The notes below the pieces were generated by a model that did no database searches, was not told the DNA's origin, and was given only the letters and a program-made list of their open reading frames with translations. This document shows, in pieces, positions 27,319 to 36,766 of a stretch of DNA of 64,000 bases. The stretch lies in NCBI RefSeq assembly GCF_016904955.1, contig NZ_JADIKE010000036.1:14021-78020 (forward strand). The letters run 5' to 3'. Origin of the DNA: Dyella flava. Lineage in GTDB: Bacteria > Pseudomonadota > Gammaproteobacteria > Xanthomonadales > Rhodanobacteraceae. The first letter of the stretch is position 1; each line of letters starts with the position of its first letter. Both the position numbers and the translations under genes were made by a program.

Positions 27319-27404
27319 CTCAACAACGCCTCGTCGTTTCGTGGAGTGTGTCGGGTTAGGCGGATGTACGAACTAGACACATGGGTAACACGTGCGCCAA
27401 GCGT

Positions 27405-27504
27405 AGGTTGGGTAGGTTGGGTTAGCGCAGCGTAACCCAACGGAATTCCATCGAAGCGACAAACATCGTTGGGTTACGCTGCGCTAACCCAACCTACCCA
27501 ACCT
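27405..27504. repeat. 38-bp perfect inverted repeat touching the alkB stop codon
   Basis: Arms at 27405-27442 and 27467-27504 are exact reverse complements with a 24-nt loop. The core AGGTTGGGTTAGCGCAGCG resembles a mobile palindromic repeat seen in many proteobacteria. The right arm ends on the first base of the alkB stop codon, so it probably serves as the end of that transcript. Confidence 0.85.
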
Positions 27505-28118
27505 CACTCGTCGCCGTTGCGCTTGGGCCGCACCCGGAACGCCACGCTGATCCTCGGTCCCACCGGTCGCCGCAGCTTGGGAATGCCGTGGTCGTAATGC
27601 AGCTGCGCATTCCATCCCATCAGCAACAGGCTGCCGGCCTCCAATTCAAGTTCCGTCTTCAGGTGCGGCGGCGTTTTGCGGCGAATCACCATGGTTCGCG
27701 TCGCACCCAGCGATAAAAGCACAATCGGCTGGTTGGGCATCAGTTCGTGCAGCTTGTCGTTATGCGGCGCCACGCTGTCGTGCTCGTTGCGATAAAAATT
27801 CAGGCCGATGCTGTCGAATGGCGCGCGCACTTGCGCCTTGACCACATCGAGCGCATTCGCAAGCACCTGGGGCAAGGACGGATCGTCAGCCGCATAGTGG
27901 CAGTGCAAACGCGGCACTTCCACCATGCGCTCGTACATCATGCGTGAACCCGAATGCCAATCGACGCCTTTCAGCAAGGCGTCAAACCAGCTTGCCGCCA
28001 GCTCGGGCGTTATCACGTCCGGTTGATAAGTGATCGGCCCGGTCTGTTCGTCGGCAATCCGTTGCACGCCCGTTTCGAAAAGTGAGGATTGCATGATGGG
28101 TATGCCGGTTTGAACCAT
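27504..28118 (-). CDS. alkB: AlkB-family 2-oxoglutarate/Fe(II) dioxygenase
   Basis: About 204 residues. The double-stranded beta-helix contains the iron triad (HND in SVAPHNDKLHE and His in LHYDHGIPKL) and the 2-oxoglutarate arginines (GPRISVAFRVR). LNFYRNEHDSVAPH is typical of AlkB homologues, which repair alkylated bases by oxidative demethylation. The start at 28118 lies 4 nt behind the dnaE2 stop; an internal ATG at 28094 would give 196 residues, and ribosome sites are weak for both. Its place behind the mutasome suggests SOS co-induction. Confidence 0.85.
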   Translation of the reverse strand: MVQTGIPIMQSSLFETGVQRIADEQTGPITYQPDVITPELAASWFDALLKGVDWHSGSRMMYERMVEVPRLHCHYAADDPSLPQVLANALDVVKAQVRAPFDSIGLNFYRNEHDSVAPHNDKLHELMPNQPIVLLSLGATRTMVIRRKTPPHLKTELELEAGSLLLMGWNAQLHYDHGIPKLRRPVGPRISVAFRVRPKRNGDE

Positions 28119-28122
28119 CGAC

Positions 28123-31100
28123 TCAATGGAAATCTCGTGAACGCGCATCCAGCTCGCTGAGCATGCTGCTGACATCGTGCAGGCGGCGCGCAATCAGATG
28201 ACTTACGCCGTCGACCGCCTCCCATCGTCCCTCGACGGCCAACAGGCGCGCTTCCAGATAAGGCCGGCGCTGGCTTTGTGCCACATGGTTCCAGACCACC
28301 ACATTCACGTAGCCGAATTCATCTTCGATCGTGATGAAAGTAACGCCGCTGGCGGTCTGTGGTCGTTGCCGCTGCGTGACCAGGCCTACTGTGCGCACCT
28401 GCGTGTCGCGTGGCTGCTTTTGCAGGCGGCGCGAATCCATAAAGCGCGCTGCGTGCAAGCGAGTGCGCAGCAGCTTCAATGGGTGCGGGCCAAGGGTCAG
28501 CCCGCTGTGCGCATAATCGGCCGTGAGGTTTTCCAGCGGCGTGGGCAGCGGCAGCACGATATCCTGCTCACGCGGGCTTTCGCGGCCGAACAGCGGCAAG
28601 GATGTTTCCACGCCGGAGGTCAGCCATAGCGCGCGATGGCGATGCCCCGCCAATCCACGCAAGACACCCGCATCGGCCAGCAGATCCTGATGACGCGGAT
28701 CCAGTCCGGCCCGCGCGCATAGATCGACAACGTCGCGGAACGGTTGCGCTTTACGCGCATTTGAAATCCGCAGTGCGACATCCTCGCGGCAGCCGCGCAA
28801 CTGGCGCAGGCCGAGCCGGAGCGCCAGGCCGCCCTTGCTGCGCGCATCCATTTCCAGCGTGCAATCCCAGTCGCTATGGCGCACATCCATCGGCCGCACG
28901 TTGATGCCATGCCGCTGCAAATCCTGCACGATCTGGCTTGGGCTGTAGAACCCCATCGGCTGCGCATTGAGCAAGGCGCAGGCATAGGCAGCCGGTTCAT
29001 GGCATTTCAGCCAGCTGCTGACATAGGCGAGATTGGCGAAGCTGGCCGAATGGCTTTCCGGAAAACCATAGCTGCCGAAACCCTTGATCTGCTCGAAAAT
29101 CTGCGCGGCGAATGCTTCGCTGTAGCCGTTTTTCAGCATGCCGCTGGTAATCCGTTCGCGATGCGCCTCCATGTCGCCATGGCGCCGCCACGCTGCCATC
29201 GAGCGGCGCAACTGATCGGCCTGACCAGGCGTGTAACCGGCAGCGACTATCGCCAGCTTCATCACCTGTTCCTGGAACAGCGGCACTCCCTTGGTGCGCT
29301 CAAGCACCGGCCTTAATGCCTCCGACGGATACTCGACGGGATCTTCGCCATTCCGCCGCCGCAGATAGGGATGCACCATGCCGCCCTGGATCGGGCCGGG
29401 ACGCACGATCGCAATCTGGATCACCAGGTCGTAGTAATTGACCGGTTTCAAGCGCGGCAACATCGACATCTGCGCACGGCTTTCGATCTGGAACACACCA
29501 ATGGTGTCCGCGCGCTGGATCATCGCGTAGGTATCACGATCACCATGCTCGATCGTCGCGATATGCCATCGTTTGCCACGCTGCTCATGCACGAGATCGA
29601 AACACTTGCGCAGGCACGTGAGCATACCCAGCGCAAGACAATCGACCTTGAGCAGACCCATGGTGTCCAGGTCATCCTTGTCCCACTGGATGATGGTGCG
29701 ATCCGGCATGGCCGCATTTTCCACCGGCACCAGTTCATGCAAGGGCGCGTTGGCAATGACAAAACCGCCGACGTGCTGGCTGAGATGGCGCGGCATACCG
29801 ATCAGCTGCGCGGTCAAGACCAGCACCTTGCGCAGCAAGGGAGCTGCCGGATCGAAACCCTGCTCGCGCAGGCGTGCATCCAGCGACTCCTCGCCATCCC
29901 ACCACGCCAGTATGCGGCTGAGTTTGTCGATCTGATCGTCAGGCAGACCCAGTGCCTTCGCCACGTCACGCACGGCGCTCTTGGCGCGATAGCTGATCAC
30001 CGTCGCTGCCAGCGCGGCGCGCGTGCGTCCATATTTCCGATAGATGTACTGGATGACTTCTTCGCGGCGCTCGTGCTCGAAGTCGATATCGATGTCCGGC
30101 GGCTCATTCCGTTCTTCGGAAATAAAACGCTCGACCAGCAGATCGACTTTCTCCGGATCGGCATGCATCACGCCCAGCGTATAGCAGACAATGGAGTTGG
30201 CCGCCGAGCCACGCCCTTGGCACAGGATGCCTTCGCCTTGCGCGAAGTGCACGATGTCGTACACGGTAAGGAAATACGCCGCGTAGTTTTTCTTTTCGAT
30301 CAGCCTGAGTTCGGTGTCGATTTTTTCCGCGATATCCTGCCGAATGCCGTTCGGCCAGCGCCACGCCACACCCTTGGCGACGAGCTGGCGCAGCCACTGC
30401 ATGGGGGTATGGCCGTCCGGCACCAGTTCGGCGGGGTACTCGTATTTCAGTTCGCTGAAGCTGAAGGTGCAGCGCCTGGCGATGCGTACGCTTTCAGCCA
30501 GCCAGTCTTGCGGATAAATATCCTGCAATACCGAACGCCGACGCAGATGCCGCTCGCCGTTGCGGAACAGCACGGCGCCTGCGTCGGCCATGCCCAGGTG
30601 ATGACGAATGGCCGTCATGGTGTGCTGCAGCGGCAAGCGGCTACGCACGTGCATGTGCACATCACCGGCTGCAACACGCGGCAGTTGCAGGTGTTCGCCG
30701 AGCACGTCCAGTTCGGACATGCGCGCGTGGTCATCGACATCGCGATGCAATTCCACCGCCAGCCAGGCACGCTCGCCGAAAGTGTGTTTTACCCAGGCGC
30801 CTTGCTCTGGATCCGGCTCGCGCTCGGGAATCCACAGCGCCAGGGTGCCGGGTGCGCCGTCCACAAGGTCCGACCTGGAGAGGCGGTAGTTGCCCTTGGT
30901 CGAAGCGCGCCGTCCTTGGGTAATCAGGCGGCACAGCGCGATGTAGCCCTGCTTGGTTTCCGCCAGCAGCACCAGCTTGGGGCCATCGCTCAGCTGGATT
31001 TCCGTGCCTACGATCAACGGCATTTTGGTATCGCGGGACGCCTCGAAGGCACGCACGATGCCGGCGAGCGAGCATTCGTCGGTGATGGCCAGCGCGGCAT

Positions 31101-31200
31101 AACCGCAATCGGTGGCGCGCTCGAACAATTCGCGCGCACTGGATGCGCCGCGCTGAAACGAGAAATCGGAAAGGCAATGCAGTTCGGCGTAGTCGGTCAT
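28123..31200 (-). CDS. dnaE2: Error-prone DNA polymerase DnaE2
   Basis: A 1025-residue C-family polymerase. It has an N-terminal PHP domain ([17 protein letters not shown]), palm motifs with catalytic aspartates in [39 protein letters not shown] and [13 protein letters not shown], and a C-terminal OB fold ([19 protein letters not shown]). It is shorter than replicative DnaE and lacks the clamp-binding tail, which suits DnaE2/ImuC. It acts with ImuA and ImuB in damage-induced mutagenesis. It overlaps imuB by 4 bp. Confidence 0.94.
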   Translation of the reverse strand: MTDYAELHCLSDFSFQRGASSARELFERATDCGYAALAITDECSLAGIVRAFEASRDTKMPLIVGTEIQLSDGPKLVLLAETKQGYIALCRLITQGRRASTKGNYRLSRSDLVDGAPGTLALWIPEREPDPEQGAWVKHTFGERAWLAVELHRDVDDHARMSELDVLGEHLQLPRVAAGDVHMHVRSRLPLQHTMTAIRHHLGMADAGAVLFRNGERHLRRRSVLQDIYPQDWLAESVRIARRCTFSFSELKYEYPAELVPDGHTPMQWLRQLVAKGVAWRWPNGIRQDIAEKIDTELRLIEKKNYAAYFLTVYDIVHFAQGEGILCQGRGSAANSIVCYTLGVMHADPEKVDLLVERFISEERNEPPDIDIDFEHERREEVIQYIYRKYGRTRAALAATVISYRAKSAVRDVAKALGLPDDQIDKLSRILAWWDGEESLDARLREQGFDPAAPLLRKVLVLTAQLIGMPRHLSQHVGGFVIANAPLHELVPVENAAMPDRTIIQWDKDDLDTMGLLKVDCLALGMLTCLRKCFDLVHEQRGKRWHIATIEHGDRDTYAMIQRADTIGVFQIESRAQMSMLPRLKPVNYYDLVIQIAIVRPGPIQGGMVHPYLRRRNGEDPVEYPSEALRPVLERTKGVPLFQEQVMKLAIVAAGYTPGQADQLRRSMAAWRRHGDMEAHRERITSGMLKNGYSEAFAAQIFEQIKGFGSYGFPESHSASFANLAYVSSWLKCHEPAAYACALLNAQPMGFYSPSQIVQDLQRHGINVRPMDVRHSDWDCTLEMDARSKGGLALRLGLRQLRGCREDVALRISNARKAQPFRDVVDLCARAGLDPRHQDLLADAGVLRGLAGHRHRALWLTSGVETSLPLFGRESPREQDIVLPLPTPLENLTADYAHSGLTLGPHPLKLLRTRLHAARFMDSRRLQKQPRDTQVRTVGLVTQRQRPQTASGVTFITIEDEFGYVNVVVWNHVAQSQRRPYLEARLLAVEGRWEAVDGVSHLIARRLHDVSSMLSELDARSRDFH

Positions 31201-32597
31201 GCGAACCACCCGTGCAGCATCCAGCCCGATTGTTCGCCCGGTGCGCAAAACGCCCAGGCGCGCTGGCCCAGTTCGGTTTCCAGGATGTAGTAATCGCGCC
31301 GCGTGTCGCCGCCGTCCCACCAGCCGGTTTCCAGCCGTTCGGGACCGGAGATCACGCGCAAGGCGCCACGCAGCGGAATCGGCCGTTCCAGCAGCCAGGT
31401 GGGACGCGGACGCGGTTCGAGCGGCGCATCGTCCTGCGCGGCGATGCGCTGCGAATGTTCCGGGCGTGGATCGATGGTGCTGCCCCATTGATAAACCGCG
31501 CGATCGCCCAGCCGTGCACGCAAACGTTCGCGCAATTGCTCGAACGGCAAGGCGTTGGCGGGGCGCTCGTCGAACAGATCGCGACCGGCGGGCACGAAGC
31601 CGGGCAAATCGTCGGCAATCAGGCGCACGGTGAGCACCGGTGCGGGCAACTGGATTCGCTCCAGGCGACCACGCGCAGCATCGAACAGCACATCCGCATT
31701 GCGCTCGGGCGAGAGCATGCTGATGACCACCTCGGTCGCGGCGAGATCACGATGCTCCAGCTTCAAGAGGAAACGCTGCACGCCGCCATCGCGTCCCGAC
31801 AGATACGCCGCCAGATCGCCGGTCATGCGCTTAAGCGGAAAAATCAGTGCCGCGACGTTTTCCACTTCATGCGACAGCTCGATGGTCCAGTCGACCGCAT
31901 CCGGCGGCATGTACAGATCGAGCCCGGCGGGCAGATCGCCGATCAGGCGATCCATCGCCTGCAGCAGCTCTGCACCGAAGCGGCGCTGCAAACCATCACG
32001 CGGCATGCCGAGCAGTTGCCCGAGACGGCGCACACCCATGCGTGGAAGCGCATCGATCGCTTGCGCCGGCAAGCGGCTCTTGCCCAATGGCACATCGTCG
32101 AGGCGTTGCCGCAAACCTTGATGGCTGAGCGCTGTCTGCCCATCGCTCATGCCCGCCAGGACGTAGGCACCATGCGGCGTCGGTGCCGCCGCAATGCGGT
32201 AGCGAAAACCCAATGCGGCAAAATCGGTGCGCAGCCGATGTTCCATCATCGCCCACGACCCGAACAGACTTTGGCTTTTGCTCACTTCGAGCACGATGGC
32301 ATGCGGCAGCAAGGCCACCTGCGAGCTGTAGCGATAAGCCACGCTGGCGAGAAACTGCTGCCAGCGCGCGACATCGGCGGCGGCGTATGGAACCGCTTCG
32401 AATCGCGCCAGCAAGGCTTGCGCGGCGGTCAGCCGTTGCCCGATACGCAGGCCGGCCTCGCGGGCCGAAGCATTGACCGCCACCACGGTGCGCGCATTGG
32501 CCGGGCCATCCACCAGGACCAGTGGACTGTTATCCGCGCGACCGCGAAGAACCCCATCCAGCGCCAACTGCGGTAGCAATAGGCAGGCCCACAACAT
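31197..32597 (-). CDS. imuB: Y-family polymerase-like protein ImuB
   Basis: A 466-residue mutasome scaffold. The Y-family palm is recognisable ([19 protein letters not shown] and the helix-hairpin-helix [18 protein letters not shown]), but the catalytic acids are missing. [10 protein letters not shown] stands where DinB has VDMDAF, and [11 protein letters not shown] where it has SLDEAYLD. This loss is typical: ImuB binds the sliding clamp and recruits ImuA and DnaE2. It overlaps dnaE2 by 4 bp and follows imuA by 9 bp. Confidence 0.92.
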   Translation of the reverse strand: MLWACLLLPQLALDGVLRGRADNSPLVLVDGPANARTVVAVNASAREAGLRIGQRLTAAQALLARFEAVPYAAADVARWQQFLASVAYRYSSQVALLPHAIVLEVSKSQSLFGSWAMMEHRLRTDFAALGFRYRIAAAPTPHGAYVLAGMSDGQTALSHQGLRQRLDDVPLGKSRLPAQAIDALPRMGVRRLGQLLGMPRDGLQRRFGAELLQAMDRLIGDLPAGLDLYMPPDAVDWTIELSHEVENVAALIFPLKRMTGDLAAYLSGRDGGVQRFLLKLEHRDLAATEVVISMLSPERNADVLFDAARGRLERIQLPAPVLTVRLIADDLPGFVPAGRDLFDERPANALPFEQLRERLRARLGDRAVYQWGSTIDPRPEHSQRIAAQDDAPLEPRPRPTWLLERPIPLRGALRVISGPERLETGWWDGGDTRRDYYILETELGQRAWAFCAPGEQSGWMLHGWFA

Positions 32598-32606
32598 AGA
32601 CCGACC

Positions 32607-33347
32607 TCACGCGCTTGGCTTCTCTAGCGCGTAATTCCCGCGAAGGCCGGAATCCACGGCGCCATGCATATGCTGATGAACCACATGCATTACCGCCATC
32701 GGATTCCAGCCTTCGCCGGAAAACCGTTGCGCTTGATTAAAGGGAATCGCTTGCGCCGGCGTATTGCCGCCGCGGCATTTGCGTATCCAGAGGGATGCGT
32801 GCGGCATGCCGGCAAGTTCCAGCCGCAGCGAAGCCGGCGAAGCATTTGCCAGATGTTTGCGATCGCGGAATACGAAAGCGAGCGCACGGCCGGTGTCGGC
32901 CGCCACCTGCAGACGGCGCAGGCTGCGGTCATCCGCCTGTTGCGGCCAGGCCAGCACCGCAGCACAACTGCCGGAACGCAGACATTGCTCGGCTGCCCAC
33001 AGCACCTGTTTTTCGTCGGCATCGACGATCTCCAGGCGCTGCAGATTCACGCCTTGCTGTCGCCAGCCCATGGCGCAGGGCGCATACGGCGGCGCGATCA
33101 GGACGACGGGTCGATCGCCGCGCGTCAATCGCGCCAGGGTCGGCAGCAGCAGCCGCAATTCGCCGATGCCATCGGCCGGCAGCAGGATTTCCGTCAGCGC
33201 GGCATCCGGCCAGCCACGGGTTGGCAGCGCGGCGTCGAGCATCGCCCAGCCGGTCGGCTGCTCGCCTTCGACCAGCGGCGCTGCGCGTCCGCGCCATACC
33301 TGCCGCGCATCCAGCAGATTCGAGAGGGCCACGACTGCGCCCATCAA
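32607..33347 (-). CDS. imuA: Translesion synthesis accessory protein ImuA
   Basis: About 246 residues, a RecA/SulA-like ImuA. TGWAMLDAALPTRGWPDAALTEIL is the usual N-terminal part (seen as TGWAMLDAALP and WPDAALTEIL), and VVLIAPPYAP, VLWAAEQCLRSGSCAAVLAWP and RRLQVAADTGRALAFVFR follow. The last 35-40 codons are unusual because they are encoded by an inverted-repeat element (32637-32719). The start overlaps the end of lexA2; Met codons at 33347 and 33344 are both possible. Confidence 0.88.
   Translation of the reverse strand: MMGAVVALSNLLDARQVWRGRAAPLVEGEQPTGWAMLDAALPTRGWPDAALTEILLPADGIGELRLLLPTLARLTRGDRPVVLIAPPYAPCAMGWRQQGVNLQRLEIVDADEKQVLWAAEQCLRSGSCAAVLAWPQQADDRSLRRLQVAADTGRALAFVFRDRKHLANASPASLRLELAGMPHASLWIRKCRGGNTPAQAIPFNQAQRFSGEGWNPMAVMHVVHQHMHGAVDSGLRGNYALEKPSA
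32637..32719. repeat. Inverted-repeat element inside the 3' end of imuA
   Basis: Arms at 32637-32669 and 32685-32719 are imperfect reverse complements (CGAAGGCCGGAATCC against GGATTCCAGCCTTCG, continued to ATGCAT). They resemble the common repeat built on CCCGCGAAGGC-GGAATCC. The element lies in frame within imuA and encodes about 28 of its last residues. Confidence 0.75.
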
Positions 33348-33964
33348 GAGCCCCTCACGAGACCTGCAAACAATCCTTCGATGGCAAAGTCTTCGGTCGG
33401 ATCGGGATCGATCGGTTGATAGCCGGGACTGTTGGGCAGCAGGCGGATCACATCGCCCTGCCAGTACAGGCGCTTGATGGTGAAGCGCTCGCCTTCCACT
33501 CGCGCCGCCACCACCTGTCCGTGGCGCGCGACAGGCGTGGCATGCACGGCGACCAGGTCCCCGTCGAGAATGCCTTCATCGCGCATCGAATCGCCGATCA
33601 CGCGCACCAGGTAATCCGGCTTCAGGCGGAACAGCCAGCGCGATACATGCAGACTGCGCTCCACTCGCGATTCGGAAAAAATCGGTTCACCGGCTGCGAT
33701 GCGGCCGATCAGCGGCAGCTCCAGCGTGTCGGCCGCAAGCGGATCGGCTTCTTGCACCAGGCGGATGCCGCGTGCCCGATTGGCTTCGATCACCAGCCGG
33801 CCCTTGGCTTCCAGCGAACGCACGTGCTTGAGCACGGCGCTTACATTCGGCAGGCCCATCGCCAGTCCAATTTCCTCCAGCGTAGGCGCCTCGCCGTCAC
33901 GCTCCAGGCGCGCCCGGATAAAGGCAAGGATGTTGGATTGGCGGCTGGTGAGCTGTAGGGTCAT
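33344..33964 (-). CDS. lexA2: LexA-family SOS repressor, second-type (LexA2)
   Basis: A 206-residue repressor-protease. The N-terminal winged helix (LTSRQSNILAFIRARLERDG, LEEIGLAMGLPNVSAVLKHV) differs from classic LexA. The S24 domain has the cleavage bond Ala91-Gly92 in RIAAGEP, catalytic Ser126 in GDSM and Lys164 in FTIKRLY. It heads the imuA-imuB-dnaE2 operon and presumably represses it until RecA filaments trigger self-cleavage. The start at 33964 aligns with family N-termini (MTLQLTSRQ). Confidence 0.92.
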   Translation of the reverse strand: MTLQLTSRQSNILAFIRARLERDGEAPTLEEIGLAMGLPNVSAVLKHVRSLEAKGRLVIEANRARGIRLVQEADPLAADTLELPLIGRIAAGEPIFSESRVERSLHVSRWLFRLKPDYLVRVIGDSMRDEGILDGDLVAVHATPVARHGQVVAARVEGERFTIKRLYWQGDVIRLLPNSPGYQPIDPDPTEDFAIEGLFAGLVRGS

Positions 33965-33973
33965 GGCGGGTCT

Positions 33974-33997
33974 ATTTTCACCTTTTTTGGTGAAAAT
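33974..33997. promoter_or_regulatory. Palindromic candidate LexA2 operator
   Basis: The perfect palindrome ATTTTCACC-N6-GGTGAAAAT lies 10 bp upstream of the lexA2 start codon, with a run of six T in the centre. It is the only strong dyad in this leader, so it is the likely autoregulatory site of the mutasome operon. Confidence 0.7.
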
Positions 33998-34117
33998 GAA
34001 ATAGCTGGCTACACACTGAAAATCTTCGTGGACAATCAGTGACTTGCCAGACACAGGCCGCTGCCGCCGGCGCTTTCAGCGTGCGACAGGGCCTGATCAG
34101 GGATTGAGACGACCCAC

Positions 34118-35461
34118 TCAGCCGGCGCGGCGTTTTTCCCAATACCGCCACAGCCCGTACACCGGCACGCCGCAGGCAATGATCACCAGACTCATGCCGG
34201 CATCGCCGGGCGTACCGATGGCCGTGGCAACGATGACGCCCAGCACCGTGCAGACAAAGATAAAAGGCAGCAGTGGATACAACGGTACCCGGTATGGCAG
34301 CGGCTGATCGGCGAAGCGGCGCCGGTACCAGAACAGCGTGGCGATGCCGAACGCATGGCCAAGCCACTCGCCAACCGTGGTGTAGTTCATCAGCTGCCCG
34401 AACGTGCCGGACAAGGTCAGCACGATCGCCCAGATACCCAGCACCGCCAAGGCCACCTGGGGTGCACGCCAGCGTGAGTCGATCTGCCCGACCGCGTGGA
34501 AGAACATGCGATCGGCGCCCATCGTCTGCAACACACGCGCGCCACCGGCGATGGCGATACTGCAATAGCCAAAGGTGGAACAAGCAATGCCAATCGCCAT
34601 GATGGTGGCGCCGTGCGCACCGAACACATGGCTCATCACATCGGCTGCCGGTGCGTCGCTCGCCGCCAATCCTGCATGCCCCAGGCCGACCAGGTAAGCG
34701 ACATTCACCAGCAGGTAGCACAGGATCACACCGCCCATGCCGAGTGCCAGCGCACGCGGCAAGGTTCGCTGCGGATCGCGCACTTCACCGGCCATGTCGT
34801 TGAGGTAGTGAAAGCCACCGTAGGCAAACAGCACCGGCAGCAATGCGCCGATCCATGCGCCATGCGGAACAGCGTGCGTCGTATCCACCGTCATGACGCT
34901 GCCCAGATGTCCATGCGCAAGCGCCAGCCCCACCACGATCAGCATGGTGATCGCCGCCAGCTTCAGCACGGTGAACACGTTTTGCATCCAGGCACCGGCG
35001 CGGATACCAAAAAAGTTCACGCCGACAATAAACGTGATCGCTCCCACCGCCAGCGGCTTCACCCACCAGCCCGGCAAACCGGCGGCACGGCTGGCGTAAT
35101 CGGCGAAGGTGGTGGCCACGGCCGCCACGCTGCCTGGATAGTTGATCAAAGCCATGGTCCAGCCGAACAGGAACGCCGGCAACGGACCGAATGCCTCGCG
35201 CAGATAGATGTAGATGCCGCCTGCCTGCGGACGCCGCGCACCGAGCTCGCCATAGCAGAGCACGCCAGCCAGCGTTAACAGACCACCGATTGCCCACAGT
35301 GCCAGCACGGGCAGACCGGAAGCAGTGCGCTCGGCCACCGTGGCCGGCGTGCGGAAGATGCCGCCACCGATCACGCCACCGATGACAATGGCGGCGCCGT
35401 CCCAGATGCCGAGCCGACGAAGATAGGAGTGGGAAGTATCGTTGGTCATAGATGCCGACAT
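34118..35461 (-). CDS. APC-family amino acid permease
   Basis: A 447-residue membrane protein with about 12 helices. The first helix carries the substrate-site pattern GGVIGGGIFRTPATV, and GARRPQAGGIYIYLREAFG follows, both typical of the amino acid-polyamine-organocation superfamily. It should import an amino acid or related compound across the inner membrane; the substrate is unknown. The start is at 35461 or at Met5 (35449). It lies 153 bp behind lexA2 and is not obviously part of that operon. Confidence 0.85.
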   Translation of the reverse strand: MSASMTNDTSHSYLRRLGIWDGAAIVIGGVIGGGIFRTPATVAERTASGLPVLALWAIGGLLTLAGVLCYGELGARRPQAGGIYIYLREAFGPLPAFLFGWTMALINYPGSVAAVATTFADYASRAAGLPGWWVKPLAVGAITFIVGVNFFGIRAGAWMQNVFTVLKLAAITMLIVVGLALAHGHLGSVMTVDTTHAVPHGAWIGALLPVLFAYGGFHYLNDMAGEVRDPQRTLPRALALGMGGVILCYLLVNVAYLVGLGHAGLAASDAPAADVMSHVFGAHGATIMAIGIACSTFGYCSIAIAGGARVLQTMGADRMFFHAVGQIDSRWRAPQVALAVLGIWAIVLTLSGTFGQLMNYTTVGEWLGHAFGIATLFWYRRRFADQPLPYRVPLYPLLPFIFVCTVLGVIVATAIGTPGDAGMSLVIIACGVPVYGLWRYWEKRRAG

Positions 35462-35811
35462 TAACCTGTCTTGGCATCAAAATTTCGATCCTATGTCCTA
35501 TGGCATAGGATCGATGACTGACCGGTCGAGCCTGTCGTGCCATCCCGACGCTCGCTTTTGCAGTAAATCCCGCGAGCAATCATCCACATGGATGGCGGAC
35601 GCTCGACGCCCTTCCCGCATGACCGCAGTGCGTGGCGAGCATTGACATGCCGGAGTCCGGATCGGGATACTTCGTGCCGCACACGCCATGAAGGTTTCGA
35701 TGGCGTTTCGGCCCCGAGGGGTGCTGCAACGGATCCCGTATCCGCTACGCTCGGTTCGCCGACCACTCACAACGATCAAGGGCGCCCACCCCATTTATTG
35801 GAGGTGTAGCC
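35462..35811. other. Intergenic region with an 11-bp stem
   Basis: Divergent promoter region of the permease and ATP-grasp genes. TCGATCCTATG (35485-35495) pairs with CATAGGATCGA (35504-35514) over an 8-nt loop, 24 bp before the permease start. This may be an operator or a leader hairpin. GGAGGTG at about 35801-35807 is the ribosome site of the ATP-grasp gene. No gene is supported here. Confidence 0.45.
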
Positions 35812-36735
35812 ATGTCAGCGTCCCATTCCGGTTTTCGTCTTGCGATCGCCACCTGTGCACAGTTTCCGGCGCTCCATCCGGACGACGTGTATTTTGCTTC
35901 GGTGCTGGAGCGTCTCGGCATCACGCCGGTTGTCTGTATCTGGAATGATCCGTCGCTGGACTGGACGGCGTTCGACGCGGTGCTGATCCGCACCGTGTGG
36001 GATTATTTTCGGCATTACCGCGCCTTTCTCACCTGGCTGGACACGCTTGACCGGCTTCGCATACCTGCGATCAACGATACGCGCCTGATTCGCTGGAACA
36101 GCGAGAAGCGCTATCTGCTCGATATCGAGCAACAGGGCGTACCGATCATTCCCACGCGCGTCGCACCCGCAGGACGCTTGCCGGAAATATTGGCTGCAGC
36201 GGCAAACGATGAAATCGTCATCAAGCCGAGCGTGAGTGGTGGCGCCTGGCACACCCTTCGCGGCGTGGCCGGCAGCGAGGCGCTTCGGCAGGCTATCGCG
36301 AAACTGCCTGCGGAGCTCGATTTTCTGGTGCAGCCCTTCTTGCCTGAAATTGCCGCCCATGGGGAATGGTCCCTGCTCTATTTTGCCGGCAGCTATAGCC
36401 ATGCCGTGATCAAGCGCCCCGCTTCCGGCGATTACCGCGTGCAGGAAGAGCATGGTGGCTTCACTACCGAGGCCACTCCGGATGCCGTCATCATCCAGGC
36501 TGCCGACCAGGCGCTGGCCGCGATAGCCGCATTGGGGTACGACGAACAAACCTATGCTCGCGTGGATGGCGTGGTCGTCGATGGGCAATTCCGGATCATG
36601 GAGCTGGAATTGATCGAGCCTTCATTGTTCCTGGCAATCCGTCCGGACGCCGCCGAGCGCTTTGCAGCAGATGTCCTTGAACGGCTGCACCATCTGGCCA
36701 AAAGGAACACTGCAGCGGTCGGCAGTACGTCCTAG
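35812..36735 (+). CDS. ATP-grasp domain protein
   Basis: A 307-residue protein with an N-terminal Rossmann-like part (LAIATCAQFPALHPDDVYF, DAVLIRTVWDYFRHYRAF) and an ATP-grasp domain (about residues 105-295: EIVIKPSVSGGAW, EWSLLYFAGSYSHAVIKRP, YARVDGVV, IMELELIEPSLFL). It is related to glutathione-synthetase/RimK-type ligases that join a carboxylate to an amine via acyl phosphate. The substrate is not known. The ribosome site is excellent. dinB follows after 31 bp. Confidence 0.8.
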   Translation: MSASHSGFRLAIATCAQFPALHPDDVYFASVLERLGITPVVCIWNDPSLDWTAFDAVLIRTVWDYFRHYRAFLTWLDTLDRLRIPAINDTRLIRWNSEKRYLLDIEQQGVPIIPTRVAPAGRLPEILAAAANDEIVIKPSVSGGAWHTLRGVAGSEALRQAIAKLPAELDFLVQPFLPEIAAHGEWSLLYFAGSYSHAVIKRPASGDYRVQEEHGGFTTEATPDAVIIQAADQALAAIAALGYDEQTYARVDGVVVDGQFRIMELELIEPSLFLAIRPDAAERFAADVLERLHHLAKRNTAAVGSTS

Positions 36736-36766
36736 AATCGCACCGTTATCCCCACCCCGCACAAGT

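Noticed and set aside
29371..31290. Open frame of 639 codons on the plus strand
   Set aside because: Antisense to dnaE2 over its whole length, His/Gln/Arg-rich without recognisable motifs.
31143..32576. Open frame of 477 codons on the plus strand
   Set aside because: Antisense to imuB, which has clear family motifs and 4-bp overlap with dnaE2.
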